Part shown: in pieces, positions 1 to 10,879 of the stretch
How positions within the stretch are numbered: the first letter of the stretch is position 1
Layout of the letters: the number at the start of each line of letters is the position of its first letter
Source: Petaurus breviceps papuanus
Lineage: Eukaryota > Chordata > Mammalia > Diprotodontia > Petauridae
Reading direction: 5' to 3'
Assembly: GCA_028583685.1 (NCBI GenBank)
Contig: JAMXIF010000003.1
Span: 54,094,610 to 54,158,609 of the forward strand
Length of the DNA stretch: 64,000 bases
Position numbers and translations under genes: made by a program
The notes under the pieces: generated by a model
Databases searched by the model: none
What the model was told of the DNA's origin: nothing
Seen by the model: the letters and a program-made list of their open reading frames with translations, nothing else

Positions 1-34
1 AGCCACTCAACCTCAATTGCTTAAAAAAAAAAAT
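1..34 (+). mobile_element. 3' tip of a group C SINE
   Basis: The window opens in the end of a SINE: the A/B-box body is off-window, and the tail CAATTGCTTAAAAAAAAAAA is visible. It lies inside the spacer that follows ORF1 of the minus-strand L1, so the SINE inserted into that L1 and is younger. The same tail is seen complete at 31531-31680. Confidence 0.7.
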
Positions 35-83
35 AGTTCAACTTTGATAAGTTCCTTATGATTTCTTTTCCCTGTTTACCTTC

Positions 84-1067
84 TCATGCTTCTCTTGCTT
101 CTTGTATCTGAATGTCAAATTTTCTATTCAGCTCTGGTTTTTTCAGCAAGAATGCTTGAAAGTCCTGTATTCCACTGAATGACCATATTTTCCCCTGAAA
201 CAGGATACTCAGTTTTGCTGGGTAGGTGACTCTTGGTTTTAATCCCAGCTCCCTTGACCTCCGGAATATCACATTCCAGGCCCTTCGATCCCTCAGTGTA
301 GAAGCTGCCAGATCCTGGGTTATCCTGATTGTGTTTCCACAGTATTCAAATTGTTTCTTCCTGGCTGCTTGTAATATTCTCTCCTTAATCTGGGAATTCT
401 GGAACCTGGCTATAATATTCCTAAGAGTTTTCTTTTTGGGATCTTTTTCAAGAGGTGATCGGTGGATTCTTTCAACCTCTATTTTGCCCTCTCGTTCTAA
501 AACATCAGGGCAGTTTTCTTTGAGAACTTCCTGGAGGATGCTTTCCAGGCTCTTACTTTGGTCATGGCTCTCAGGCAGTCCAATAATTTTTAAATTATCT
601 CTCCTGGATCTATTTTCCAGGTCAGTGGTTTTTCCCATGAGATATTTCACATTGCCTTCTATTCTTTCATTTGTTTGGATCTGTTTAACAGCATCTTGAT
701 TTCTCATAAAGTCATTAGCTTCCATTTGCTCCAATCTAATTCTGAAGCAATGATTCTCCTCAGTGAGCTTTTGAGATTCTTTTTCCATCTGGCAAATTCG
801 ACTTCTTAAGGCATTCTTCTCCTCATTGCCTTTCTGAGCCTCCTTTGCCATTTGAGTCAGTCTGTTTTTTAAGGTATTATTTTCTTCAGTCAGGCTGTTG
901 ATTCTCATTTCATAATTTTCTTGCATTGTTCTCATTTCTCTTCCCAATTTTTCCTCCACTTCTCTTATCTGCTTCTTAAGGTCCTCTATGGCCTGTAACC
1001 AGCTTGTATTTTCCTTTGAAGTTTTTGGTGCAGGAGTTCTGACTTCACTGATTTCCTCCTGTTCCAA
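84..1067 (-). CDS. L1 ORF1p, intact
   Basis: This 327-residue protein is the L1 RNA-binding chaperone, which in the L1 family forms trimers, coats the L1 transcript and is needed for retrotransposition. Residues about 25-130 form a long heptad-like coiled coil rich in E, K, L and N. An RRM follows, with ENRSRRDNLKIIGLPE at about 151-166. The C-terminal domain carries the family hallmarks TLRDRRAW and the YPAKLSILFQGKIWSF block near the end. No stop or frameshift is seen across the usual family length. The start Met follows the long 5'UTR and is conserved in the second copy at 16908. The C-terminal 255 residues differ from that copy at about 27 positions, roughly 89% identity by hand count. 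This is mobile-element protein, not a host gene. Whether it is expressed cannot be told. Confidence 0.9.
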   Translation of the reverse strand: MEQEEISEVRTPAPKTSKENTSWLQAIEDLKKQIREVEEKLGREMRTMQENYEMRINSLTEENNTLKNRLTQMAKEAQKGNEEKNALRSRICQMEKESQKLTEENHCFRIRLEQMEANDFMRNQDAVKQIQTNERIEGNVKYLMGKTTDLENRSRRDNLKIIGLPESHDQSKSLESILQEVLKENCPDVLEREGKIEVERIHRSPLEKDPKKKTLRNIIARFQNSQIKERILQAARKKQFEYCGNTIRITQDLAASTLRDRRAWNVIFRRSRELGLKPRVTYPAKLSILFQGKIWSFSGIQDFQAFLLKKPELNRKFDIQIQEAREA

Positions 1068-1817
1068 GCCTTGCTCCTTCTTATCCCCAAAATAGGAATG
1101 TAAATGTTGGAATGTTCTGTCTGCTTTGTTTCCTTTGCCTGCTCATTTTGCCACTCAATGATTTGACTTTTGGGCTTTTTGCCACAGTAGGACTCTGCCA
1201 CCAGACAGGGGAGTTTTCGTCCCAAACACTGGGGTTTTCTCAGCTGCCGGAGATATTAGATGGGTGCCCTCTCTGAGGTCTCCACACGCTCTGGCAAGCT
1301 GGACACACACCCCAGGACCTCCACCCTAGACTGCAATCCAGATCCAAGCAGGTTAAAGCAAGAGCGATGACCCCTCAGACTGGTGCTTGGTCCCCCTACA
1401 CTCTGCAGGCCAGGAGCTGAAGCCGCCATGTGGCGCTGGCAGGCTGTGCCCGCGTCTCAGCGGTTTCTCGCCCCGGGGGTAAAAGCCACGCACTCCCACT
1501 TCCTGGGTCCAAAAGTCCAGAATGCACTGGCCTCTCACCTTGTCCTTCGCATCTATGTGTTGATAAATCTGGAAACGGCCACAGCTGCTGCTGATCTGGA
1601 GTCCCTCTGGCTGGTGGCTGGTCAGGCCAGCCCTGGGGTAAAGCCTCGGCATGGGGCTGGGCTCGGCCTCAGCGGGAGGTTAGCTTGTCTGTGTCATTTT
1701 GTGGGTTCTGCAGCTCCAAAGTTTGTTTAGAGTCCCCTTTTTACATGGATTGTGGAAGGTGGAAATCGGAGCTGCGGGAGGGTCGTGCTTCTACTCCGCC
1801 ATCTTGGCTCCGCCCCC
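1068..1817 (-). promoter_or_regulatory. L1 5'UTR / internal promoter
   Basis: This is the 750-bp, GC-rich leader of the minus-strand L1. Near its start is AAGATGGCGG (complement at 1797-1806), matching the YY1-type site that sets the start of human L1 transcription, next to a GC box (complement of CGCCCCC, about 1811-1817). The short open frames here (986-1225, 1353-1652 and the opposite strand) have no recognisable domain and are taken as chance frames. Confidence 0.6.
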
Positions 1818-2104
1818 ACCGAACCAATGATATTCTTGACAGAGAAGCGCATACTAAAACATAAAATTTAGAGTATGGAAAATGAAAGAAATTGTTCTTC
1901 TTGACTATTCATTTTTGTTAAAAAGGGGTTTTCCTCAGATGGAGGAAATAGGAAGGAGAGAAATAAATACTTGTTAATTGAAAAATAAAATTTAAATTTA
2001 AAAGAAATCATGATGTGGATAATTCAGTAATGATCAAAGGAAGAAGAAACATGTAATGGTTGATGACTGCTGGGGATTCAATTCAGTAAACATTTATTAA
2101 GCAC
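1818..2104. other. AT-rich flank, nothing recognised
   Basis: This is the flank of the L1 5' end. No gene, exon or classifiable repeat was seen. It contains short A-rich runs only. Confidence 0.5.
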
Positions 2105-2330
2105 TAACTAAGCAACTAGGTGGTTTCCTCGTTTAAGCACTAGGCCTGGAGTCAGGAAGACCTGATTCAGACCCCTACTAGTTGGTGACCCTGGGCAAGT
2201 CATTTAACCTCTGTTTGCCTTAATCCACTAGAGAAGGAAATGGCAAATCACTCTAGTATCTTTGCCAAGAAAACCCCATGGACAGTATGGTCTGTGGGGT
2301 CACAAAGAATTGGACACGACTGAACCACAA
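2105..2330 (+). mobile_element. Group B SINE
   Basis: The head is decayed (AACTAGGTGG). Clear body motifs follow: GGCCTGGAGTCAGGAAGACC, GTGACCCTGGGCAAGTCA and TCTTTGCCAAGAAAACCCC. The end reads GGACACGACTGAACCACAAC. It is near full length. Confidence 0.85.
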
Positions 2331-2601
2331 CATGTGTTAGGCCAGGGTTGTCACAGGTTCCCTATCCCTGTCTAGGCAATGTGCTAAGTCCTACAGATTC
2401 CAAAAAGAAAAAACGATCCCTGCCCTTAAGAAACTTACATCTAACCCTAGAAGACAAAAGGAGAATAGAAAGCAGGGGGGGACACAGGGAAATAGGGGGG
2501 ATCTGGCATGGGGGCATGATGTTCTGTGTTGTCAAAACGAAGCAGAGCTTCTAAGGGATAATGGAGAATTCCTCGCAAAGTCCTGAAAGTTCAGGGCCCT
2601 C
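2331..2601. other. Spacer with an antisense L2-tip-like segment
   Basis: The stretch near 2380-2460 (CCCTTAAGAAACTTACATCT) looks like the complement of an L2 3' region. The rest is unassigned. Confidence 0.3.
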
Positions 2602-3560
2602 TATAGACATACTGCAGGAGATATTGCAGGTTCACTTCCAGACCACCACAATAAAGTGACAATCACAATAGAGACACAAATTTTTTTAGTTTCCCAGGAC
2701 ATATAAAAGTTAGGTTTACATTATACTGTAGTCAATTAAGTGTGCAATCGTATTATATCTTTTTTAAAATGTGTATATTGGGGCGGCTAGATGGTGCAGT
2801 GAATAGAGCACTTGGCCCTGGAGTCCAGAGGACCTGAGTTCAAATATGGATTCAGACACTTAACACTTACTAGCCGTGTGACCTTGGACAAGTCACTTAG
2901 CCCCAAATGCCCTACCTTCCCACCTCCCCTCCCCCCAAAAAAGCAAAAAAATGTGTATTTCCTAATTTAAAAATACTTTATTGCTAAAAATGTTAGCCTT
3001 CATCTGGTCGTGATCTTTTTGCTGGGGGAGGGTCTTGCCTCGATGTTAATGGCTGCTGACTGATCAAGTGCACAGTTGCTGAAGGTTGGGGCAGCTGTGG
3101 CAATTTCTTAAATAAGACAACAATGATGTTTGCCATATCATTGACTCTTCCTTTCACTTGAACACTTAGAGGTCATTGTAGGGTTATTAATGGGCCTCAT
3201 TTCAATAATGTGTCTCTGGGAATAGGGAGAACCCAAGGAGAGGAAGAGACAGAGGAACCACAGGTGGAACAGTTGGAACACACACAATATTTATCTATTA
3301 AGTTCACTGTCTTATATGGGTGTAGTTCCTGGAACAATTACAACTGTAAAACCAAAGATCATCATAACAGATCTAATAATAATGAAAAAGTTTGAAATAT
3401 TAAGAGACTTATCAAAATGTGAGCACATGCTGTCAGGAATATGGCGCCCATAGACTTGCTCGAAGCTGGGTTGCCATGAACCTTCAATTTGTTTAAAAAA
3501 AATCCACCATATCTGCCAAGTGCAATAAAACAGAGCACAATAAAATGAGGTAGGCCTGTA
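2602..3560. mobile_element. Tigger1-type DNA transposon, internally deleted (MITE-like)
   Basis: Both ends match the Tigger1 (TcMar-Tigger) consensus as I recall it. The left end has GATATTGCAGGTTCACTTCC and then ACCACAATAAAGTGA. The right end has AATAAAACAGAGCACAATAA and then ATGAGGTAGGCCTGTA. TA dinucleotides sit at both borders, as Tc1/mariner insertion requires. The transposase body is absent: the left arm passes straight into the right arm at GACTCTTCCTTTCAC (about 3144-3158). The element is about 790 bp once the nested SINE is removed. A non-autonomous marsupial Tigger1 derivative is the likely identity. Confidence 0.85.
2779..2945 (+). mobile_element. Group A SINE nested in the Tigger element
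   Basis: The head is GGGGCGGCTAGATGGTGCAG, the B-box region is GAGTTCAAATATGGA and the tail is A-rich. AAAATGTGTAT flanks both sides, an 11-bp target-site duplication. It is therefore younger than the Tigger copy. Confidence 0.9.
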
Positions 3561-3876
3561 TAAAGGAGGGCTTTGAGTTTAGTCTGTCGCTCCACCCTCT
3601 TGCTCTCCATTGACAGGGGAGGAGCAACTTAGGCAGTTGAGAGGCTATTAAATGTCAAAAATGGAGTCAGTTAGTATGGTGAGGAGATTTCAGGGAATCA
3701 GCTTATCCTCCTTGAGGCATGCTGTTCCCTGGAGTCGAAATCAAGCGTTGCTGCCCTCGGAAAATGGAGTTACCTGGAAAGCCCTGAAGGTTTTAAGTTT
3801 TCTATAAAGTCTTTAGAAGGAGTTTATTGCTTTTCCCTCCAAAACTGAGAATGTGGCAGCTCTTTAAAAACCCCAG

Positions 3877-4095
3877 AGAGGCAGTGTGGTGTAATCAGTA
3901 GGGATCTGGCTTCAGAACCAGGAAGACCTGGGTTTCCTAGCTTGCCTCTTGACATACTGGCAAGGCACCTGATCTCTCAGGGACATGGGCAACTCTCTAA
4001 GATTATAAGCAGAGATGGTGCTGACCTTCATTAACAAAGAGAGTTTCTTTATATAAGAGCTTCCTTATACCAATGATCATAAGTCTAATCCTTAT
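3877..4095 (+). mobile_element. Group D SINE (MIR-related)
   Basis: It opens GAGGCAGTGTGGTGTAATCA. The core is followed by CAACTCTCTAAGATTATAAG, GGTGCTGACCTTCATTA and CTTATACCAATGATCA. This 3' block distinguishes it from plain MIR. Confidence 0.7.
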
Positions 4096-4147
4096 CCCAT
4101 GCTCTTTTCTTGGGGAATAGATCCAAGGCATAATGGGAAACCTCTCA

Positions 4148-4578
4148 CAAGGCAGCATGAGATAGTGGAGAGAACTTTGGATGATTTGGTGTCAGAGGAC
4201 CTGAGTTCAAATACCTAGAGTAGGTCACTTACTCTCCCTAGATCTCATTTTCCTTGTGTAAACTGAAGTTGTTGTTCAGTCATTTCAGTCATATCTGACT
4301 CTTCATGACCGAATTTGGGGTTTTCTTGACAAAAATACTTTAATGGTTTGCCCTTTTCTGCTCCAGCTCATTTTACAGATAAGGAAACTGAGGCAAATAG
4401 AGTTAAGTGACTTGCCCAGATCACACAGCTAGTGTCTGAGGCCAAATTTGAACTCAGGTCTTCTTGATTCCAGGCACAGTCCTCTATACATGCTACACCT
4501 AGCTGCCTTGTAAATCAAAGAGACTGGACTAAATTGTTTCTAATATTCCTTTCAGTTCTAAATCTATGATTCTATGAA
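4148..4578 (+). mobile_element. MIR, split by a later SINE
   Basis: The left part, 4148-4269, runs from GGCAGCATGAGATAGTGGAG to CATTTTCCTTGTGTAAACTG. The right part, 4509-4578, holds the MIR 3' end (GAGACTGGACTAAATTG and TCAGTTCTAAATCTATGATT). A group B SINE sits between. Confidence 0.75.
4270..4508 (-). mobile_element. Group B SINE inserted in a MIR
   Basis: It reads as a reverse copy, from TTGTTGTTCAGTCATTTCAG through GATAAGGAAACTGAGGCAAA to CTACACCTAGCTGCC. A similar stretch on both sides (CTTGTGTAAACTGAAG and CTTGTAAATCAAAG) looks like a decayed target-site duplication. Confidence 0.85.
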
Positions 4579-4724
4579 TTCTATGATTCTCCCATTTACT
4601 TTGGCTTACTGCTGTGGTATTGATACTGCCAAAAGGAATTTAGAAGTATTGCTAAGGATTGTTTATCAAGAGTATAGACTGCAGTTAGGGATACTGTGAC
4701 AAAAACTACGTTCCAGGAGAACTC

Positions 4725-5045
4725 TCCTGGGAAGATACCACATGAACACAAATAAGTAAGTGCTAAGTAATTTCAAGAGGTAGAAAGAACTAAGGACTGG
4801 AAGCCTTTCTTGATTCTTCCCAGCCAGGTTAAGAGTTGGCATCTGAACTGTACTTCCAAAGGAGATCAGGGTAGTAAAAAAGGAGGGGAGGTGTGAAAAG
4901 AGGTACATTCCAGACTGAAGGGATAGCCTGTACAAAGACATAAAAGCCTGACTTGCAGTATTGTTTGTGAAAAAAACAATTACCAGACCATTTTGACTAG
5001 AATGGAAAGCACACAAATTGTTGGGTGAGAAACTGCACATCTTAG
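4725..5045 (-). mobile_element. L2 LINE fragment, antisense
   Basis: It carries the blocks typical of reversed L2 in this window: ACATTCCAGACTGAAGGGAT, AGCCTGTACAAAGACAT and then CCAGACCATTTTGACTAGAA. The frame at 4666-5079 is a by-product with no intact domain. Confidence 0.55.
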
Positions 5046-5048
5046 GAC

Positions 5049-5218
5049 CAGCAGAGGGGAATCTGTGCCTCAAGGCCACATGTGACCTTCTAGGTTCTCA
5101 AGTGTGGCTTTTTGACTGAAGGTAGCCTTGAGGCCCACACGGTGACGTTTCAAAGGGCCGGACTTGAGTGCCTAAAGGGCCACATGTGGCCTCAAGGCCA
5201 CAGGTTCCCCTCCCCTGC
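5049..5218. mobile_element. hAT-type palindromic MITE
   Basis: The long terminal inverted repeats read GGGGAATCTGTGCCTCAAGG going in and GCCACAGGTTCCCCTCCCC coming out, enclosing CCACATGTGACC and CCACATGTGGCC. CTTAGGAC on the left and CTTAGGGG on the right (6 of 8 equal) fit an 8-bp hAT target duplication. Related copies are at 15906 and 55421. Confidence 0.7.
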
Positions 5219-5524
5219 CTTAGGGGCACAGCTGTATTGTTGTTGAGTTTCTTTTTCTGACTGCTGCTGACTAAATGCAAAGGCTTCAGAAGAAAAAGCA
5301 AAATTAGGGAAGTAATAAGCCTTTGGTTCAGAACATTGAGAATTGGTTTTCTGGAACAAGGCTTAAAGAATAGGCACTTGAAGAGGAATGGCATCTTTCC
5401 AACAAGACCTGTTTAAGATATCATATGTTAAAATATTATGTCTTAAATATCTAATCAAAAGGGCTTTAAACTGAGAATGGGGATGGGGGGGAGGAAATTG
5501 CCCATGTGTGTCTGTCTGTCTGTC

Positions 5525-5980
5525 TAGACAGGGTGTCCCAAATGTCTTAGGGCAGTTTTAAAGCTTTGATTACCTGTCAAGGGTGAGTACTACAAACTTA
5601 CAACAACAAAAAGACTACTTGAAAGGTTAATTATTTAAAATTGTAAAATATGTGTTTCTTATTAAAATTAAACACAACCACTATCTTGTGCTGTATACAT
5701 CACCCTAGTCAAATTTTTGAACTACAATTTGTAGAAAATTTCATCACCTGCTGCTTAGTGATAAAAGAACAGCATTAGTAATCATAGCTATAAGATCATC
5801 CAAGAATAAAATTTTCATTTGTACAAGACAGTTTGGCTGTAACTCATATAAGAAAAAGTCACATGGAGATTAGGTGACTGAGGTAGCCGAGCAATCTTAG
5901 AAAGTGTCATCCAGAAATTGTGACACATAACGCATAACAGCATGCCTAGTCTTGTTGAAATTAAAAGTAAGAATTGATTA
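5525..5980 (-). mobile_element. mariner/Tc1-type transposon remnant
   Basis: The right end on the minus strand is an inverted-repeat-like GGGTGTCCCAAATGTCTTAG. Inward, the minus strand gives a decayed peptide with FQQD and, further on, a tract like the PPRSPDLTP-DFFLW region of DDE/D transposases; it has several in-frame stops. Only the C-terminal third is recognisable. Just left, 5504-5520 is a short (CTGT)n run. Confidence 0.45.
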
Positions 5981-6621
5981 TTCAAAATTCACAAAACTAG
6001 ATAAGAAATTCAAGTAATTTAATTCTTCAAATGATGTTTTGTAGCATTATTTGTACTTCTCTAGTTATTAAAGCTTCAGACTACACTAAAAGACATAAAT
6101 CTACCAGCCTCTAGAGACCATTTTGAATAGCTACATATGTCAAAAGCTAAATAATAGAAGAATGACAGTAAAAATACCAAAAATAATAGGATACCATGAG
6201 AGATGCCCAGAAATTCACACATGAACAAAGTGTGGGTAATGAGCAATAAAGTGAGTTAAAGGTATTAATGATGTGAGACTAATTTGATCTCATAATTATC
6301 ACTGAGATTTGATGGGATACAACACATAAGTAGAATATAGTTTTTGATGGGTATTTCTTTTTCAAAAGAAACAAGACATGTTAAAAAAAAAAGGCAGGGG
6401 GTGGGGCCAGACTAAGGAACGGTTGAACTGTATAGTGTTTTAGGAAACCATGTTCTTAGAAGGAAATCAAGGGATCAGAGTGAAACAGCCTGATAGAAAA
6501 TACGTGGGCAAAGACCAGCCGAAACAAAAGCAGAAACACTGCTGTCATCAGAGCACACTACAGATCAACTAGACTGAAAGAAAATATAGATGAGTTGAGG
6601 AAATCAGTCAACAAGCATTTG
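5981..6621. other. AT-rich spacer, nothing recognised
   Basis: It may hold the unrecognisable rest of the mariner copy. No exon-like or SINE sequence was seen. Confidence 0.4.
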
Positions 6622-6862
6622 TTGTTGTTTCAGCCGTGCACAACTCTTTGTGACCCCATTTTGGGTTTTCTTGGCAAAGATGCTGGAATGGTTTGCCATT
6701 TCCTTCTTCAGCTCATTTGACATAGGAGGAAACTGAGGCAAACAGGGTTAAGTGACTTAGCAAGGGTCACACAGCTGCTAAATGCTGGAGGTCAAATTTG
6801 AACTTAAGTTTTCCTTACTCCAGGCAAAGCACTCTATCCACTCTACCACCTAGCTGCCTTGG
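6622..6862 (-). mobile_element. Group B SINE
   Basis: This is a reverse copy with TTGTTGTTTCAGCCGTGCAC, GAATGGTTTGCCATTTCCTT, GGAAACTGAGGCAAACAGGG and the head complement CTACCACCTAGCTGCC. Confidence 0.9.
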
Positions 6863-6869
6863 TACATTT

Positions 6870-8760
6870 ATTAAATATCTACTATGTGCCAAGTGTTCCA
6901 CTACAATGTCCCAGGTACTATCTCTAAGCTAGAGATATGAAGGCGAAAGTGAAATAGTTCCTAACCCTCAAGGAACTTCCATTCTAATGGGAGAGACAAC
7001 AGGAATGTAAAAAGTGATATACAAAACAGATACAAGGTAACTGAGGAGAGTAAGGGGTAGAGAGGAGGAGACCCTAGACCTGAGGCTACCAGGAAAGTCT
7101 TTCCTCGTGCAGAAAGTGACACCTGCTGAGTTTTGAAGGAAACCAGGGATTCCAAAAAGGCAAGAGTAAGAAGGAAGTCCATTCCAGGTCTGGAGGCTAG
7201 CCAATTCAAAGGTACAGTAAAGAGTGTTGTAGTGTCATGTGTAAGGAATAGCAGAAGGCCATTTGGCTGGACTGTAGAATACATGGAAGGAGAATAATGT
7301 ATGAGAAGCTTGGAAAGGTGGAATCAGACCAGGTTTAAAAGGTTTTAAACCCCTCCAAAGAGGACTTTATACTTGATCCTTAAGGTAATAGGGAGGGAGT
7401 CACCAGAGTTTACTGGGAGCGGGCATGTCACTAAATTGTGATTTGGCAATATTACTTTGGTAGCTGTGTGGGAAAATAGATTTTAATGAAGACACTTGAG
7501 TCAAGAAGGTCATTCAGAAGTCTTTTGCAATATTGTGATAGAAGATTTGGCAATGGAGTAGATGTGTAGGATGAGTAAGAATAAGGAGTTGTGAACCTGG
7601 GTGACCAAAAGGGTGGTGATATCCTCAGTAGTAACAGTGAAGTATGGAAGAGAGGAGAGTTTGGGGGAGAAGATAATTATTTAGTTTTGGACGTGTGTTT
7701 GAAATTCCTATGGGATATCCAGTTCAAAATATCCACTAGGCAGTTAGTGGTATGGTTCAGAAGAGAGAAAAAGTCTGGATATATAGATCTGGAAATATTT
7801 TACATAGAAATGATAATCCACCTCATGAGAACTGACGAAATTCACATGAAAGATTGTGGAAAGAAAAGAGGGCCTAGAACCAATTCTTAAGGAAACCCAC
7901 AGTTAATGGGAGTGACTTGGATGCAGATCCATCAAAGGAGACCCAAGAGCAACCAGATAGGAAGGATGAGAACCAAGAAAGAGCAGTGTCATAAAAACCT
8001 AGAAAAGAGAGAGTGTGCAAGAGAAGAAGGTGGTTGGCAATATCAAATGTTAACACAGATAATCAAAAAGGATGAGGACTGAGAATAGGCCATTCATTTT
8101 GGCCATTAAGAGATCCTCGATAACTTTGGGGATGCCAGTTTCAGTTTAATGTTGAAGGTCTAAGTCAGGTTGCAGAGGGTTTAGAAGAAAGAGAGTGGAG
8201 AAGAAGCAGAGAGACTTGAGTATAGACTACTTTTTTAAGCAGTTTAGCTGAGGGGGTGTAAGGGGGAGAGATTTGCAGGATAATAGCTAGTGGTGATAGT
8301 AAAATCTAGTGAATTTTTGTTTGTTTTTAAGGATGAGGAGATGTCAGCATATTTGTAGTCAGCTAGGAAGGAACTAGTAGATAGGGAAAGCTTGAAGATT
8401 ACAAAGAGAAGATGGTGGGAGTGGAAAGCAGTCTGCTTATGGAGAAAAGATCAAGGGTCACACACATAGATAGGTTGGCACTTTCAAGGGGAAGGACCAC
8501 TTCATCCAAGAGTAAAGTAGGAGACGATGTAGAATGATGTCAAGGGAATGTGAGATGAGAAGGGGAGAAGAGAGAACTCTTGGTGAGTGAGCTCAGATTT
8601 TTGAGACAAGTATAAAGCAGTCTTCAGCTGGGAGGGTGAGAGTGTGACTTGGAAGGCTTGAAGAGGAAGGTCTGGAACAGCTTCTAGGTGAGATAATTGG
8701 TTGGGAGGAGGGGAGTAGAAGAATTTCCTTACTATAATGAGGGACTGGTTGACATTGGAT
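6870..8760 (-). mobile_element. L2 LINE, long antisense copy
   Basis: This is about 1.9 kb of L2-clade LINE in reverse. It begins with the 3' tip (TTTATTAAATATCTACTATG) and passes the C-terminal RT region near 7380-7460. The RT core follows: the minus-strand frame at 7874-8056 contains DTALSWFSSFLSG and VSFDGSASKSLPLTVG, typical of L2/CR1 reverse transcriptase. The upstream part of ORF2 extends to about 8760. It is heavily mutated and lacks the 5' end. The ORFs at 8502-8998 are part of it or of its flank. Confidence 0.75.
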
Positions 8761-8939
8761 AACATGAATATGTCATGGAACCAGTAAACATGATTTTATG
8801 ACTTTCAGTTCTGTTTAGCAGCATGTGGTTAATAAAAAAAGAAAGTAGATTGTAGGAATAAGCTAGGCTGGGTATTTGGCAAGGAATGATCGAAAGGAGC
8901 AAAAGATTGATAAGAATAGTGTAGAGCCATCGCTGTTGA

Positions 8940-9195
8940 GATCTGGATGTTGCAGTAGATAGAGTGCTGGCCTTGGAGTCAGGAAGAGCCGAGTTCAAAT
9001 CCAGCTTTAGTTACTAGTTATGTGACCCCGAGCAAGTAATTTGACCACTCAGCCTCAGTTTCCTCATTTATAAAATAATGATAATATCACAGACTTCACG
9101 AGGTTGTTGAAAGAATCAAATGAAATAATATATGTAAAGCACTTGGCAAACCTTAAAGTACTTTGCAAATGTTAGCTATTATTGTTGTTGTTATG
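8940..9195 (+). mobile_element. MIR/THER-type SINE
   Basis: The head is TTGCAGTAGATAGAGTGCTG, the core is TTCCTCATTTATAAAATAAT, and the 3' region has GAGGTTGTTGAAAGAATCAA and GTACTTTGCAAATGTTAGCT. Confidence 0.8.
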
Positions 9196-9631
9196 GTAGA
9201 ACTGGTTTACCAAGAGGTTGGGTGTAGGGAGAGAGGAGAGTGTGTTCAGAGCAGGGGTTACATACGACCTGTGGAAACTATCAAGGCATGGAGGTGTTGG
9301 AGGATGTGGTGGGGACTAAGAACAACGTTAAGGAGAGGTAGAATGACAGATTGTGATCAGATAAAGTAACTTCACAGTTCCTGAACTTGGAAATGGAACA
9401 TGTGTGGGTGATGGTGAGACCATCCCTGTGTAAAGCTGAGGTGAGCAGAAGGAGTTAGTCATGGAATTTGAATAGATTGAGGAACTGGGAAGTTAAGGTA
9501 GTGTCAAGAACCTCAATTTGTATGCTTTGCACAAGGGAGTCAATTAATGAGTATTTTTTTAATCAAATTGAAGACCTGCCTTGAACAGAGAGCCAAGATG
9601 TCTCATTTATTTGGTGGGGGAGATCCTGATC

Positions 9632-9845
9632 TGTGATTTCACAGGTGTAGGGAATTCCCCAGTAAGAAAATCGTTTACTTAAGCAGATTGGTACCTGGTA
9701 TACATTTATTACTAATGAGTTTTCTGGAACCATAGAGAGATAAAGGGATTTACCCAAGGTCACATAGCCAGTATGTATCAGGAGTGGGACTTGAACCTGT
9801 GTTCCCAGTCTGGGCCTATTTCTTTGTCCACTATGATGTAACGTC
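9632..9845 (-). mobile_element. Group D SINE
   Basis: This is a reverse copy: CTGTGATTTCACAGGTGTAG, ACCCAAGGTCACATAGCCAG, then GGACTTGAACCTGTG and TTGTCCACTATGATGTA. Confidence 0.7.
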
Positions 9846-10271
9846 TATATTATGCTGCTTCTCCTGACATCAAAGATGAACTTCAATTTTCTGACATCTG
9901 TTGGAGCTGTGTCTTTGCCAAAAGCAGTTGTGGCGAACAATTTGTTGGCTTGCCTTAAGGTTAATATCATTCTTCAAAAGGAAGAAGAAGCAACAAGGGA
10001 ATATTCTATTTTGGATTTGATCCTCATTAACAAGGAGCTGGTTGCTGAGGTGGAAATGTTGAGAACTCTGAAAGGAAATGACCATTCTGTCTTAAAATTT
10101 GTGAGGGAGAACTGAAGAAAAGCTGGACATGGTCTGACAGTGCCACCAGATATCGGTGAGCAGGTTTCTAAGGATTCAGAGAAAGTGTAGATATTCATAG
10201 GATCTTCTGGATGAAAATCCTACAAGCAAATGCAGACCAGGAGTGTTTAGAAACTCTCAAGAATTAAATTC

Positions 10272-10404
10272 TGGGGGCATCTAGGTAATATAGTGGATAG
10301 AGTACTACCCGTGGAGTCAGAAGGACCCAAGTTCAAATACAGCCTCAGACCCTAGGAAGTCATTTAACCCCAATTTCCCCCCACCTCAAAACAACAACAG
10401 CAAA
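10272..10404 (+). mobile_element. Group A SINE
   Basis: GGGGGCATCTAGGTAATATA heads a short SINE with AAGTTCAAATACAGCCTCAG and a CAACAACAGC tail. It is slightly deleted in the middle. Confidence 0.8.
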
Positions 10405-10879
10405 GAATTAAGGAAACAAAAGAAATAATTCTAAGGAGTGGGGGGTGGGGGAAAACCCACAACTTGGAGCTATTAAGAAAAAAAGAACATGTAGATGCAC
10501 AAAGTACTCAAAGAGAAATATATTTTTAGAAGATACGTACAGAAGATGGAAGCGCAGACACATAACAAGAACAAAACTGTATTATCATCCTGTAAGAATA
10601 TTGTCAAGTGTGCTAAAACTCAGAATGAGCTGAGACTGGTGTGGAAAGTTAAAAATAATGAAAAGGGGCTCTGTTAGTTATCCTGGGGAAAAGAGGAAGA
10701 ACAAAGAAGGAATAGGGCAGTTCCTTTAGGTGAACGGAGAAATGATGACAGAACTTCTTCAGGTTTGCAGATGGGCAAATGTTCTAGTTTTCAAAAATGG
10801 GAAGTGAGCATAGTCTGCCAATTATAAGCCAATGATTTTAACTTCTGTTGCTTGCAAAATTTAGTAACATTATTCAAGA

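Larger units (their letters stand above)
35..1817 (-). mobile_element. L1 LINE, 5' half (5'UTR + ORF1 + start of inter-ORF spacer)
   Basis: Read on the minus strand, the element starts with a G-rich cap, then GGCGGAGCCAAGATGGCGG, a 0.75-kb 5'UTR, an open ORF1 and the first bases of the ORF1-ORF2 spacer. The SINE at the window edge then interrupts it. The GGAGCCAAGATGG start also opens human L1, so this copy probably begins at its true 5' end. ORF2 and the 3' end, if present, lie left of the window. The 5'UTR is GC-rich against AT-rich flanks. Confidence 0.9.

Noticed and set aside
226-699. A 157-codon plus-strand frame, and its partner at 17275-17748
   Set aside because: Both are antisense shadows of the two L1 ORF1 copies, which explains their similarity to each other.
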